Shown here: piece after piece, positions 7,762 to 15,742 of the stretch
Position numbering within the stretch: the first letter of the stretch is position 1
Layout: each line of letters begins with the position of its first letter
Origin: Massilia sp. Bi118
GTDB taxonomy: Bacteria; Pseudomonadota; Gammaproteobacteria; Burkholderiales; Burkholderiaceae_D
DNA: 64,000 nucleotides
Direction: 5' to 3'
NCBI RefSeq assembly: GCF_918697865.1
Contig: NZ_CAKKMV010000014.1
Span: forward strand, 1 to 64,000
Made by a program: the position numbers and the translations under genes
Notes under the pieces: generated by a model
The model's database searches: none
Told to the model about the DNA's origin: nothing
Seen by the model: the letters and a program-made list of their open reading frames with translations, nothing else

Positions 7762-9009
7762 TTACGAAGCGTAGACCGGGTACTTGTCGGTCAGTTGCTT
7801 CACTTCGGCCTTGACGCGCTCGATGGTCGCCGCGTCGTGCGGGTTGTCCAGCACGTCGGCGATCAGGTTGCCCACCTTGGTCGCATCTTCTTCCTTGAAA
7901 CCGCGGGTGGTGAAGGCCGGGCTGCCGAGGCGGATGCCGGAGGTCACGAAAGGCTTCTGCGGGTCGTTCGGAATGCCGTTCTTGTTGCAGGTCATGTGCG
8001 CCTGGCCCAGGATCGCTTCCGCTTCCTTGCCGGTCAGGCCCTTCGAACGCAGGTCGACCAGCATCACGTGCGACTCGGTGCGGCCCGAGACGATGCGCAG
8101 GCCGCGCGCGATCAGCGCTTCGGCCAGGGCCTTGGCGTTCTTCACGACCTGCTGCTGGTATGCCTTGAATTCCGGCGACAGCGCTTCCTTGAAGGCGACG
8201 GCCTTGCCGGCGATCACGTGCATCAGCGGACCGCCCTGGATGCCAGGGAAGATCGCCGAGTTGATCTGCTTTTCGAACTCGGCTTTCATCAGGATGATGC
8301 CGCCGCGCGGGCCGCGCAGGGATTTGTGGGTGGTCGAGGTGACGAAGTCGGCGAACGGCACCGGGTTCGGGTACTCGCCCGCGGCGATCAGGCCGGCGTA
8401 GTGGGCCATGTCGACCATGAAGTAAGCGCCGATTTCCTTGGCAATTTTCGCGAAGCGCTCGAAGTCGATGCGCAGCGAGAAGGCGGAGGCGCCGGCGATG
8501 ATCAGCTTCGGCTTGTGCTCGCGCGCCAGGCGTTCCATCTGCTCGTAGTCGATGTCTTCCTGCTCGGTCAGGCCGTAGGAGATGACGTTGAACCATTTAC
8601 CCGACATGTTCAGCGCCATGCCGTGGGTCAGGTGGCCGCCTTCGGCCAGCGACATGCCCATGATGGTGTCGCCCGGCTTCAGCATGGCGAAGAACACGCC
8701 CTGGTTGGCCTGCGAGCCCGAGTTCGGCTGCACGTTGGCGGCTTCGGCGCCGAACAGTTGCTTGACGCGGTCGATTGCCAGCTGCTCGGCGACGTCGACG
8801 TATTCGCAACCGCCGTAGTAGCGCTTGCCAGGGTAGCCTTCGGCGTACTTGTTGGTCAGCTGGGAGCCCTGCGCCTGCATCACTGCCGGCGAGGTGTAGT
8901 TCTCGGACGCGATCAGCTCGATGTGGTCTTGCTGGCGGGTGTTTTCCTTCTGAATGGCATCCCACAGTTCCGGGTCGACGTTGGCGAGCGTGTGATCTTT
9001 TGCAAACAT
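7762..9009 (-). CDS. glyA: Serine hydroxymethyltransferase
   Basis: GlyA interconverts serine and glycine with tetrahydrofolate and supplies one-carbon units; it is a cytoplasmic PLP enzyme. The 415-residue protein has the PLP-lysine motif VTSTTHKSLRGPRGG with Lys229, and IASENYTS near the N-terminus. The ATG at 9009 was chosen over the longer open frame because MFAKDHTLANVDPELW is the normal N-terminus and GGAG lies 8 bases before it. The leader contains a ZTP riboswitch (9112-9207), linking expression to folate and purine status. Confidence 0.97.
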   Translation of the reverse strand: MFAKDHTLANVDPELWDAIQKENTRQQDHIELIASENYTSPAVMQAQGSQLTNKYAEGYPGKRYYGGCEYVDVAEQLAIDRVKQLFGAEAANVQPNSGSQANQGVFFAMLKPGDTIMGMSLAEGGHLTHGMALNMSGKWFNVISYGLTEQEDIDYEQMERLAREHKPKLIIAGASAFSLRIDFERFAKIAKEIGAYFMVDMAHYAGLIAAGEYPNPVPFADFVTSTTHKSLRGPRGGIILMKAEFEKQINSAIFPGIQGGPLMHVIAGKAVAFKEALSPEFKAYQQQVVKNAKALAEALIARGLRIVSGRTESHVMLVDLRSKGLTGKEAEAILGQAHMTCNKNGIPNDPQKPFVTSGIRLGSPAFTTRGFKEEDATKVGNLIADVLDNPHDAATIERVKAEVKQLTDKYPVYAS

Positions 9010-9079
9010 GAAAAAAACTCCAATCGATAAGAGAACCAGGCAACCGGCAGCGCAGGACGAAGGCGGGAGCCGTGGACAC

Positions 9080-9119
9080 GGGCAGCCGCGATACGAACCG
9101 TACCAGTCGGAGGCTGCCC
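9080..9119 (-). promoter_or_regulatory. Hairpin overlapping the riboswitch 3' end (putative expression platform)
   Basis: On the minus strand GGGCAGCC, which includes the last bases of the conserved riboswitch 3' motif, can pair perfectly with GGCTGCCC 24 bases downstream (plus-strand positions 9112-9119 and 9080-9087). Forming this hairpin would compete with the ligand-bound fold. No U-run follows, so it does not look like a simple intrinsic terminator. The glyA ribosome binding site is about 60 bases further on. Confidence 0.45.
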
Positions 9120-9207
9120 AGGCGAACGGCATACGACGTCTCACGCTCCCCGGTGGATATCCACCTTCGCCGCCGGCGGCGGTTTTCGCCAGTTACGTGA
9201 GACGTAA
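9112..9207 (-). promoter_or_regulatory. ZTP (pfl) riboswitch in the glyA leader
   Basis: Read on the minus strand, the glyA leader shows the elements of the ZTP/ZMP riboswitch in order. P1 is ACGTCTCACG (plus 9196-9205) pairing with CGTGAGACGT (9136-9145). Inside P1 is the conserved AACTGGCG, then a hairpin GGTGGATATCCACC followed by CGGGGAG. After a short linker comes the 3' motif CGCCTGGGCA (9115-9124), whose GCC can pair with the GGC of the first domain to form the pseudoknot. glyA is a known target of this riboswitch class, which senses the folate-stress alarmone ZTP. Confidence 0.88.
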
Positions 9208-9310
9208 ATGGAATTGCCGATTGTAAGGGATGACACATGGGGTAAGCAATGATCATTTCGGCTACAATCTTGCAGTTCAATCTTCACCATCCATCATCCG
9301 GGATCCCATC

Positions 9311-10057
9311 ATGATCGTATTCATTACCGGCGCATCGGCCGGCTTCGGCGCCGCGATGGCGCGCACCTTCGTCAAGAACGGCCACCAGGTGGTGCTGGCC
9401 GCAAGGCGCAAGGAACGCCTGGAATCGCTGGCGCGCGAGCTGGGCGAATCCGCGCTGCCGGTCGCGATGGACGTCACCGACAAGGCCTCGATCGAGGAAG
9501 CGCTGTCGATGCTGCCGCAGTCCTGGCGCCAGATCGACGTCCTGATCAACAACGCAGGCCTGGCGCTGAACACCAAGCCGGCGCACGAAGTCCCGCTGGA
9601 GGACTGGAACACGATGATCGATACCAACGTCAAGGGCCTGGTCACCATGACCCACGCCGTGCTGCCTTCGATGGTCGAGCGCGGAAGCGGCCTGGTCATC
9701 AACCTGGGCTCGGTCGCCGGCCACTACCCCTACCCGGGCGGCAATGTGTACGGCGCCACCAAGGCCTTCGTCGAGCAGTTCACGCTGAACCTGCGCGCCG
9801 ACCTGGTCGGCACCGGCGTGCGCGCCACCAACCTCGCGCCCGGCCTGTGCGGCGGCACCGAGTTCTCGAACGTCCGCCTGAAGGGCGACGACGCCGCGGC
9901 GGCCAAGGTCTACGAAGGCACCCAGCCGCTGACCGCCGAAGACATCGCCGAGACCGCCTACTGGATCGCCACCCTGCCCCCGCACATCAACATCAACCTG
10001 ATCGAAATGATGCCGACCTGCCAGGGCTTCGCGCCGTTCAACATCAAGCGCACCTAA
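9311..10057 (+). CDS. ydfG: Short-chain dehydrogenase, YdfG-like (3-hydroxy acid/serine dehydrogenase)
   Basis: YdfG-type enzymes oxidise serine, allo-threonine and related 3-hydroxy acids with NADP and also reduce malonic semialdehyde. The 248-residue protein has the SDR cofactor motif TGASAGFG (6-13), NNAG (80-83) and the catalytic Ser134, Tyr147 and Lys151 (YGATK). Remembered E. coli YdfG is similar along its whole length, including GGTEFSNVRFKGDD and the C-terminal INxxEMMP. The ATG at 9311 was chosen over an upstream frame because MIVFITGA is the normal SDR start. Confidence 0.9.
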   Translation: MIVFITGASAGFGAAMARTFVKNGHQVVLAARRKERLESLARELGESALPVAMDVTDKASIEEALSMLPQSWRQIDVLINNAGLALNTKPAHEVPLEDWNTMIDTNVKGLVTMTHAVLPSMVERGSGLVINLGSVAGHYPYPGGNVYGATKAFVEQFTLNLRADLVGTGVRATNLAPGLCGGTEFSNVRLKGDDAAAAKVYEGTQPLTAEDIAETAYWIATLPPHININLIEMMPTCQGFAPFNIKRT

Positions 10058-10142
10058 GCCCGGCGACGAAGCTTGTTAGAAAGTGTTACAGTTGTTGGCT
10101 GAGTATGCATGTTTATCGTTTACTCATGCCGCGAAACATTCG

Positions 10143-10172
10143 AGGCTTATGTACGCCAACGTACATAAGCCT
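10143..10172. promoter_or_regulatory. Perfect 13-bp inverted repeat upstream of the tol-pal operon
   Basis: AGGCTTATGTACG (10143-10155) and CGTACATAAGCCT (10160-10172) form a perfect 13-bp stem with a CCAA loop. It lies between ydfG and ybgC, 37 bases before the ybgC ATG, and is not followed by a T-run. It could be a ydfG transcript end, an operator for the tol operon, or a leader hairpin. A TAAAAT -10-like box follows at about 10186. Confidence 0.6.
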
Positions 10173-10208
10173 TCCGAAAATCGCGTAAAATGTTTCCCAT
10201 TTTCATTT

Positions 10209-10625
10209 ATGGCAGCTGAAATGCCTTCAGTTTTCACCTGGACGGTACGGGTCTACTACGAAGATACGGACGCCGGCGGTATCGTGTACTACGCCAATTA
10301 CCTGAAGTTCTTTGAACGCGCGCGCACCGAATGGCTGCGTTCGCTGGGCCTTGATCAGCAAACGCTGCGCGACGAGGAAAGCGCGATCTTCGTAGTGCGC
10401 AGCGCGGCCATCGATTACCTGGCGCCCGCCCGCCTGGACGATGAAGTGACCCTGACACTGAGCGTGGAGAAGCTTGGCCGCGTCTCGGTCCAGTTTGTCC
10501 AGCAAGCCTGGCGCGGCGAAACCCTGCTGTCGAGCGCGAACGTGAAAGTGTGCTGCGTCGATGCGCAAACCATGCACCCCCGTTCCCTTCCAGCAAGTAC
10601 CGCTGCTAAAATGCGGACCGACTGA
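10209..10625 (+). CDS. ybgC: Tol-Pal system acyl-CoA thioesterase YbgC
   Basis: YbgC is a cytoplasmic hotdog-fold thioesterase that is the conserved first gene of tol-pal operons. The 138-residue product has the signature YYEDTDAGGIVYYANYLKFFE (around 16-36), where Asp21 corresponds to the catalytic aspartate of 4-hydroxybenzoyl-CoA-type thioesterases. The ATG at 10209 is the more complete start; a second ATG at 10221 is possible, and neither has a strong Shine-Dalgarno. tolQ starts 21 bases after the stop. Confidence 0.93.
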   Translation: MAAEMPSVFTWTVRVYYEDTDAGGIVYYANYLKFFERARTEWLRSLGLDQQTLRDEESAIFVVRSAAIDYLAPARLDDEVTLTLSVEKLGRVSVQFVQQAWRGETLLSSANVKVCCVDAQTMHPRSLPASTAAKMRTD

Positions 10626-10646
10626 CACATTTGAACAAATATACTG

Positions 10647-11330
10647 ATGAACGCAGTCCAAGACCTCTCTTTCGTTGAACTGATCCTTCACGCGCACTTC
10701 CTCGTCAAGCTGATCATGTTGCTGCTGTTCGCGATTTCCGTGATCAGCTGGACTTATATTTTCCGTAAGGTGTTCGCGATCCGCGCCGCCCGCCGCCTGA
10801 CCGAGCAATTCGAACGCAGCTTCTGGGCCGGCGGCAACCTGCACACCCTGCACCAGAGCGCCAGCACCCAGCGCGACCAGAGCGGCCCCCTGGCCCGCAT
10901 CTTCGAAGCCGGCATGGGCGAATTCATCAAGGGCAAGCAGGCCGCCCGCGACGCCCTCGACGTCGGCGCCGTGCTGGATGGCGCCCGCCGCGCGATGCGC
11001 GCCGCCTTCCACCGCGAGCTCGATCACCTCGATACCCACCTGAACTTCCTGGCCTCGGTCGGCTCGGTGTCCCCGTACATCGGCCTGCTCGGCACCGTGT
11101 GGGGCATCATGAACGCCTTCCGCGGCCTGGCCAACGTGCAGCAGGCCACCCTGGCCGTGGTCGCCCCCGGCATCGCCGAAGCGCTGATCGCCACCGCGAT
11201 CGGCCTGTTCGCCGCGATCCCGGCCGTGGTCGCCTACAACCGCTTTACCCACGATATCGACCGCCTCGCGATCCGCTTCGAAAGCTTCGTCGAGGAATTC
11301 TCGAACATCCTGCAGCGCCAGTCGCGCTGA
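10647..11330 (+). CDS. tolQ: Tol-Pal system protein TolQ
   Basis: TolQ is the polytopic stator subunit which, with TolR, uses the proton motive force to energise TolA across the periplasm during outer-membrane constriction. The 227-residue protein has an N-terminal membrane helix (about 15-38) and two further helices near 130-160 and 170-195, the second containing TAIGLFAAIPAVVAYN typical of TolQ/ExbB/MotA. A cytoplasmic loop lies between the first two. It is 21 bases after ybgC and 19 before tolR in one operon. Confidence 0.96.
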   Translation: MNAVQDLSFVELILHAHFLVKLIMLLLFAISVISWTYIFRKVFAIRAARRLTEQFERSFWAGGNLHTLHQSASTQRDQSGPLARIFEAGMGEFIKGKQAARDALDVGAVLDGARRAMRAAFHRELDHLDTHLNFLASVGSVSPYIGLLGTVWGIMNAFRGLANVQQATLAVVAPGIAEALIATAIGLFAAIPAVVAYNRFTHDIDRLAIRFESFVEEFSNILQRQSR

Positions 11331-11349
11331 ACGGGAACGAGGTAAGAAC

Positions 11350-11778
11350 ATGGCATTCAACAGCAACCTGCGCAACGGACGCCGCAAGCTGAAGTCCGAA
11401 ATCAACGTCGTGCCCTACATCGACGTGATGCTGGTGCTGCTCATCATCTTCATGGCGGTACCGCCGGCGCAGAACCCCAGCGAGATCAAGCTGCCCAGCG
11501 CCGAGCGCTCGACCCAGCCGCCGGACGACTACATCAACATCTCGGTGAAGAGCAATGCCCAGCTGCAGATCGGCATCAACGGCAAGAACAGCAGCGCGCC
11601 CGAGGACATGTCCAGCCGCACTGCCGTGATCGAGCGCCTGCGCGCGATGCACGCCGAGCATCCCGACTATCCGGTGATGATCTCGGGCGACCGCGAAAGC
11701 AAGTATGACGATGTGATCCAGATGATTTCGGAAGCCAAGAAGATGGGCATCAACCGCGTCGGACTGGCTACCAAATAA
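11350..11778 (+). CDS. tolR: Tol-Pal system protein TolR
   Basis: TolR anchors in the inner membrane by one helix (about 19-37) and projects a domain into the periplasm. The helix contains Asp25 (VPYIDVMLVLLIIF), the proton-carrying residue conserved in TolR/ExbD. At 142 residues the length is normal. The stop overlaps the tolA start (TAATG), showing translational coupling, and a Shine-Dalgarno-like GAGGTAAG precedes its own ATG. Confidence 0.96.
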   Translation: MAFNSNLRNGRRKLKSEINVVPYIDVMLVLLIIFMAVPPAQNPSEIKLPSAERSTQPPDDYINISVKSNAQLQIGINGKNSSAPEDMSSRTAVIERLRAMHAEHPDYPVMISGDRESKYDDVIQMISEAKKMGINRVGLATK

Positions 11779-12755
11779 TGTCGGCAACGAAGCACAACAG
11801 CAGCGCCGCCGCCGGCTCGCCCTACCAGGTGCCGCCGGAACCGAACCGCATGTCCTCGATCGGACTGGCGGTGGGCGTGCACGCCCTGCTGCTGGCTTTC
11901 CTGGTGATCGGCATTAACTGGACCAACAACCAGCCGATCGCGGTCGAAGCCGAAGTGTGGGACACCAGCGTGCAGCAAGCCGCCCCGCCCGCGCCGCAGC
12001 CTCAAGCTGAACCTGAGCCGGAACCGCAGCCGGAAACGCCGCCGCCGACGCCGCGCGTGACCGAGCCGCCGCCCGTCGCCGAGCCGGCGCCGCCGAAGCA
12101 GCCGGATATCGCCCTGGAACGCGAAAAGAAGCGCAAGGAAGAACTGAAACGCAAGGAAGAAGAGCGGGTCGAACGCGAGCAGGAACTGGCCAAGCAGAAG
12201 CGCGAGGAAGAGAAGAAGGAAAAGGCGCTGGCCGAGAAGAAAGCGCGCGAAGACGAGAAAAAGAAAGAGCAGGAACTGGCGAAGAAAGAAGAAGCCCAGA
12301 AGAAAAAGGAAAAGGCGGAAAAGGAAAAGGCCGAGAAAATCGCCAAGGCAAGGGCCGAGAAAGCGGAAGCCGCCAAGCTGCAGAAGTTGCGCGACGAGGA
12401 AATGAAGCGCCTGACCTCCGGCGCCGGCAATCCGGGCAGCAGCGGCACGGCTGCGAAGTCGACCGCGCCGCGTATCGACAAGGGTTATATCGCCAGCATC
12501 GCAGCGAAGATCAAGGGCAATACGACCTACCCGGGCAGCACGGATATGCCGGGTAATCCGGAAGTCGTTTTCCAGGTGGAGCAATTGCCGACTGGTGAGA
12601 TTCTTTCGGTACGCAAAACCAAGAGCAGCGGCATTCCAGCCTTCGACGACGCCGTGGAACGAGGTATTAACAAATCGTCACCACTACCAAAGAAGAAAGA
12701 TGGTACGGTAGAGCGATCGCTTCCAGTCAGCTTCAAACTGAAAGACCTGAACTGA
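11778..12755 (+). CDS. tolA: Cell envelope integrity protein TolA
   Basis: TolA links the inner-membrane TolQR motor to TolB and Pal. The 325-residue protein has one membrane helix (about 29-47). A proline-rich segment (about 70-110, APPAPQPQAEPEPEPQP) follows, then a long lysine/glutamate-rich helix (about 115-215) and the small C-terminal TonB/TolA domain (about 235-320) with YPGSTDMPGNPEVVFQV. The charged helix spans the periplasm. Bacteriocins and filamentous phages often use this domain. The start codon overlaps the tolR stop. Confidence 0.95.
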   Translation: MSATKHNSSAAAGSPYQVPPEPNRMSSIGLAVGVHALLLAFLVIGINWTNNQPIAVEAEVWDTSVQQAAPPAPQPQAEPEPEPQPETPPPTPRVTEPPPVAEPAPPKQPDIALEREKKRKEELKRKEEERVEREQELAKQKREEEKKEKALAEKKAREDEKKKEQELAKKEEAQKKKEKAEKEKAEKIAKARAEKAEAAKLQKLRDEEMKRLTSGAGNPGSSGTAAKSTAPRIDKGYIASIAAKIKGNTTYPGSTDMPGNPEVVFQVEQLPTGEILSVRKTKSSGIPAFDDAVERGINKSSPLPKKKDGTVERSLPVSFKLKDLN

Positions 12756-12786
12756 TCGGCTCGAACCCAAACTTAGCTGAGACATT

Positions 12787-14061
12787 ATGAAGAAGAAACT
12801 ACATTCCCTGCTGTTTTCGGCCACCCTGCTGATGGGCGTGGCTGCACACGCCCAGGTGCGCGTCGAAATCGCCGGCGTGAGCGGCACCCAGATCCCGGTC
12901 GCGGTGGCGGCCTTTGCCGACGAATCGGTGGCGCCGGACCAGATTTCAAGCATCATCCGCGCCGACCTCGAGCGCAGCGGCGTGTTCAAGGTGATCGATG
13001 CGCGCCAGGCCATCTCCGACTCCGCCAGCGTCGACCTCGGCGCTTTCAAGGCCAGCGGCGCCGACGCCCTGGTGGTGGGCTCGGTCAGCCGCATGCCCGA
13101 CGGCCGCTTCCAGGTCCGCTACAAGCTGATGGACACGGTCAAGCAGGCCCAGCTCTCGCAACTGTCGGACGCGGTCAGCGCGCGCAACACGCGCCTGGAA
13201 GCCCACCGCATCGCCGACGACATCTATGAAAAGCTGACCGGCGTACGCGGCATCTTCTCGACCCGCATCTCCTACGTGAAGGTCAACCCCGGCAGGGGCA
13301 ACCATAGCTACGAGCTGGTGGTGGCCGACGCCGACGGCGAAAACGAACAGGTCGCCGCCTACGGCCGCGAGTCGATCTTCTCGCCGTCCTGGTCGCCGGA
13401 CGGCACCAAGGTCGCCTATGTGTCGCTGGAAAAGCAGAAGCCGATCGTCTACGTGCAGAACCTGGTGACCGGCCAGCGCCAGATCCTGTCCAACGAAAAG
13501 GGCAACAACTCGGCCCCGGTCTGGTCGCCGGACGGCACCAAGCTGGCGCTGTCCCTGTCGAAGACCGGCAATACCCAGATCTTCATCGTGAATGTCGACG
13601 GCAGCGGCCTGCGCCGCCTGACGAACGGCGCCGACATCGATACCGAAGCCCAGTTCTCGGGCGACGGTCAGAGCATTTATTTCGTGAGCAACCGCAGCGG
13701 TGGCGCACAGATTTACAAGATGAGCGTGAACGGTGGCCAGCCCACCCGCGTCACCTTCAATGGTCGTGAAAATATTTCCCCTCGCATTTCCCCGGACGGC
13801 AAGACGCTGGCGTGGATTTCGCAACGCGATGGGGTGTACTGCCTTTACGCGATGGACCTGGCCAGCGGCCAGGAACAGCGCCTGGCCGAAGGGGCCACCG
13901 AACCGAGTTTTTCGCCAAACGGAAAATACATCATGTATGCCAATAAGGGCGGCGGGCGTGCCTCGCTGGCTGTGGTATCCGTCGATGGTCGGGTAAAGCA
14001 GCGTCTTTCGACGCAGGCGGGAAACATCAAGGAGCCCAGCTGGGGCCCCTTTATGAAGTAA
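12787..14061 (+). CDS. tolB: Tol-Pal system beta-propeller protein TolB
   Basis: TolB is a periplasmic protein that binds Pal and TolA. The 424-residue product has a signal peptide (MKKKLHSLLFSATLLMGVAAHA, cut before Gln23). The N-terminal domain spans about 25-155. A six-bladed propeller follows, with repeated SPDGTKVAYVS-, SPDGTKLALS-, SGDGQSIYFVS-, SPDGKTLAWIS- and SPNGKYIMYA-type strands. It follows tolA after 31 bases and precedes pal by 25 bases. Length is standard. Confidence 0.97.
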   Translation: MKKKLHSLLFSATLLMGVAAHAQVRVEIAGVSGTQIPVAVAAFADESVAPDQISSIIRADLERSGVFKVIDARQAISDSASVDLGAFKASGADALVVGSVSRMPDGRFQVRYKLMDTVKQAQLSQLSDAVSARNTRLEAHRIADDIYEKLTGVRGIFSTRISYVKVNPGRGNHSYELVVADADGENEQVAAYGRESIFSPSWSPDGTKVAYVSLEKQKPIVYVQNLVTGQRQILSNEKGNNSAPVWSPDGTKLALSLSKTGNTQIFIVNVDGSGLRRLTNGADIDTEAQFSGDGQSIYFVSNRSGGAQIYKMSVNGGQPTRVTFNGRENISPRISPDGKTLAWISQRDGVYCLYAMDLASGQEQRLAEGATEPSFSPNGKYIMYANKGGGRASLAVVSVDGRVKQRLSTQAGNIKEPSWGPFMK

Positions 14062-14086
14062 ATATTTTTTGACCAGGAGAAAACCC

Positions 14087-14614
14087 ATGCGCAACATTAA
14101 AACCGTAGCCTTCATCGCTTCGGCCGCAGCCCTGCTGTCGGCTTGCTCGTCGACCAAACTGCAAGAACCACCGGTGGTCGAAAAAGCCCCGGTCGCCAAC
14201 ACCGCGCCGCCGGCCGACACCAGCCGTGACGTCCGTCCGGTCGAGACCGGCACCGTGGATCCGCTGAACGACCCGAAAGGCGTTCTGGCCAACCGCAGCG
14301 TCTACTTCGACTACGACAGCTACGTCGTCCGTGACGACGGCAAGCCGGTCGTCGAGAACCACTCGGCTTACCTGACCAAGAACAAGCAGCGTAAAGTCCT
14401 GATCCAGGGTAACACCGACGAGCGCGGCGGCACCGAGTACAACCTGGCCCTGGGCCAGAAGCGCGCCGAAGCCGTGCGCAAGTCGATGGCCGCCCTGGGC
14501 GTGTCGGACAACCAGATGGAAGCCGTCTCGCTGGGCGAAGAAAAGCCGAAAGCAACCGGCAGCAACGAAGCCGCCTGGGCTGAAAACCGCCGCGCCGACA
14601 TCGTCTATCAATAA
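14087..14614 (+). CDS. pal: Peptidoglycan-associated lipoprotein Pal
   Basis: Pal tethers the outer membrane to peptidoglycan and interacts with TolB. Starting at the ATG at 14087, with AGGAGA at 14075-14080, gives a lipoprotein signal ending LLSAC with Cys20 as the lipidated residue. The C-terminal OmpA-like domain (about 70-170) contains VYFDYDSYVVRDD and GNTDERGGTEYNLALGQKRA, the diaminopimelate-binding region. The mature N-terminus is proline/threonine-rich. Length (175) is typical. A strong hairpin follows the gene. Confidence 0.96.
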   Translation: MRNIKTVAFIASAAALLSACSSTKLQEPPVVEKAPVANTAPPADTSRDVRPVETGTVDPLNDPKGVLANRSVYFDYDSYVVRDDGKPVVENHSAYLTKNKQRKVLIQGNTDERGGTEYNLALGQKRAEAVRKSMAALGVSDNQMEAVSLGEEKPKATGSNEAAWAENRRADIVYQ

Positions 14615-14670
14615 TCGGAACGCTGTCGACGCTGTCTCAAACAGCTCGGCACTCCCGGCTGATTGACAGC

Positions 14671-14704
14671 GGGGCGGGATGCAGTGCAGACTGCATCCCG
14701 CCCC
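14671..14704 (+). terminator. Strong 15-bp hairpin between pal and cpoB
   Basis: GGGGCGGGATGCAGT (14671-14685) pairs perfectly with ACTGCATCCCGCCCC (14690-14704) around a GCAG loop. No T-run follows (GTATTGCTT), and the cpoB ATG is only 23 bases downstream. It may be a partial terminator, a 3' stabiliser of the pal message, or an element lowering cpoB expression relative to pal. Confidence 0.6.
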
Positions 14705-14727
14705 GTATTGCTTAGGAAGAGTCAGAA

Positions 14728-15489
14728 ATGATCAAAACGTCCCAGTCCCGCCTTGCGGCCCTTGCCCTCGCCTTTGCCGCCTGGCTGCCCCTGCATGCGA
14801 GCGCCGGCATCCTCGACGACGATGAAGCGCGCCGCGCCATCCTCGACCTGCGCGCCAAGGTGGACGCGCTGTCCCGCGACGTCAACGCCCGCCTCGACAC
14901 CAAGTCCGACAAGACCGCGACCATCGAGATCCTGAACCAGCACGAGCAGACGATGCAGGAAATCGCCCGCCTGCGCGGCCAGCTCGAAGTGCTGGCGAAC
15001 CAGATCGCAGGCTCGCAGAAGACCCAGAAAGACCTGTACACCGACCTCGACGCCCGCATCCGCAAGCTCGAGCCGCGCCAGGAAGTCGTCGACGGCCAGA
15101 CCGTCGAAGTCAAGCCGTCGGAGAAGCAGGCCTACGACACCGCGATGGACCTGTTCAAAACCGGCGATTACAAGTCCGCCGCCAACGCGCTGCAGGATTT
15201 TGTCCGCCGCTACCCGGACTCCGCCTACGCCGCCAATGCCCAGTACTGGCTCGGCAACACCTATTACGCCCAGCGCGATTACAAGAACGCGATCGCCGCG
15301 CAGGAAGCCGTCGTCTCCAACTACGGCAACAGCCCCAAAGTGCCGGACGCGATGCTCAACATCGCCAGCAACTACATCGAGCTGAAGGACAGCAAGAAGG
15401 CCAAGAAGATCCTGCAGCAGCTGGTGTCGAAGTACCCGGACACCTCGGCCGCCGCTACCGCCAAGGACCGCTTGGCAAGCTTGAAGTGA
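14728..15489 (+). CDS. cpoB: Tol-Pal system protein CpoB (YbgF)
   Basis: CpoB is a periplasmic protein that coordinates Tol-Pal with peptidoglycan synthesis at the septum. The 253-residue product has a signal peptide (to about Ala26), an N-terminal coiled coil (about 30-115) and C-terminal TPR repeats (about 130-250) with YDTAMDLFKTGDY, AQYWLGNTYYAQRDY and ASNYIELKD. This is the standard family architecture. It is the last gene of the tol-pal cluster, separated from pal by a strong hairpin. Confidence 0.93.
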   Translation: MIKTSQSRLAALALAFAAWLPLHASAGILDDDEARRAILDLRAKVDALSRDVNARLDTKSDKTATIEILNQHEQTMQEIARLRGQLEVLANQIAGSQKTQKDLYTDLDARIRKLEPRQEVVDGQTVEVKPSEKQAYDTAMDLFKTGDYKSAANALQDFVRRYPDSAYAANAQYWLGNTYYAQRDYKNAIAAQEAVVSNYGNSPKVPDAMLNIASNYIELKDSKKAKKILQQLVSKYPDTSAAATAKDRLASLK

Positions 15490-15505
15490 CGGCGTTCATG
15501 AGCAT

Positions 15506-15534
15506 TTGACAGCCCGGCAGATAGCCCCTATAAT
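15506..15534 (+). promoter_or_regulatory. Consensus sigma-70 promoter of tRNA-Lys
   Basis: TTGACA (15506-15511) and TATAAT (15529-15534) are both perfect consensus boxes with exactly 17 bases between them. Transcription would begin near 15541, a few bases before the tRNA, making this one of the strongest predicted promoters in the window. Confidence 0.9.
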
Positions 15535-15546
15535 CTTGCTTCTTTC

Positions 15547-15622
15547 GGGTCGTTAGCTCAGTTGGTAGAGCAGCGGACTTTTAATCCGTTGGTCGCTGGT
15601 TCGAGCCCAGCACGGCCTACCA
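15547..15622 (+). tRNA. tRNA-Lys (UUU anticodon)
   Basis: The 76-base sequence folds as a cloverleaf: acceptor arm GGGTCGT / ACGGCCT, D-arm GCTC-AGTTGGTA-GAGC, anticodon arm GCGGA-CTTTTAA-TCCGT with TTT anticodon, and T-arm GCTGG-TTCGAGC-CCAGC. ACCA is encoded at the 3' end. The acceptor stem has two wobble pairs, G1-U72 and U4-G69. A consensus promoter precedes it and a terminator hairpin follows. Confidence 0.95.
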
Positions 15623-15642
15623 GAATTTAGCTGTAAGCATAG

Positions 15643-15677
15643 AAGGCGTTGCGATTTTTTCGTGACGCCTTTTTTGT
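15643..15677 (+). terminator. Intrinsic terminator after tRNA-Lys
   Basis: AAGGCGT (15643-15649) pairs with ACGCCTT (15665-15671), followed by a long T-run. The loop is T-rich. It probably ends the tRNA transcript; the convergent T6SS effector gene ends at 15743. Confidence 0.7.
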
Positions 15678-15742
15678 TTTTGGCTAGCTGCGACTTTACG
15701 CAATTCCGAGCGCGATAGTAGGAATACGGATAGGAGCGAAAT

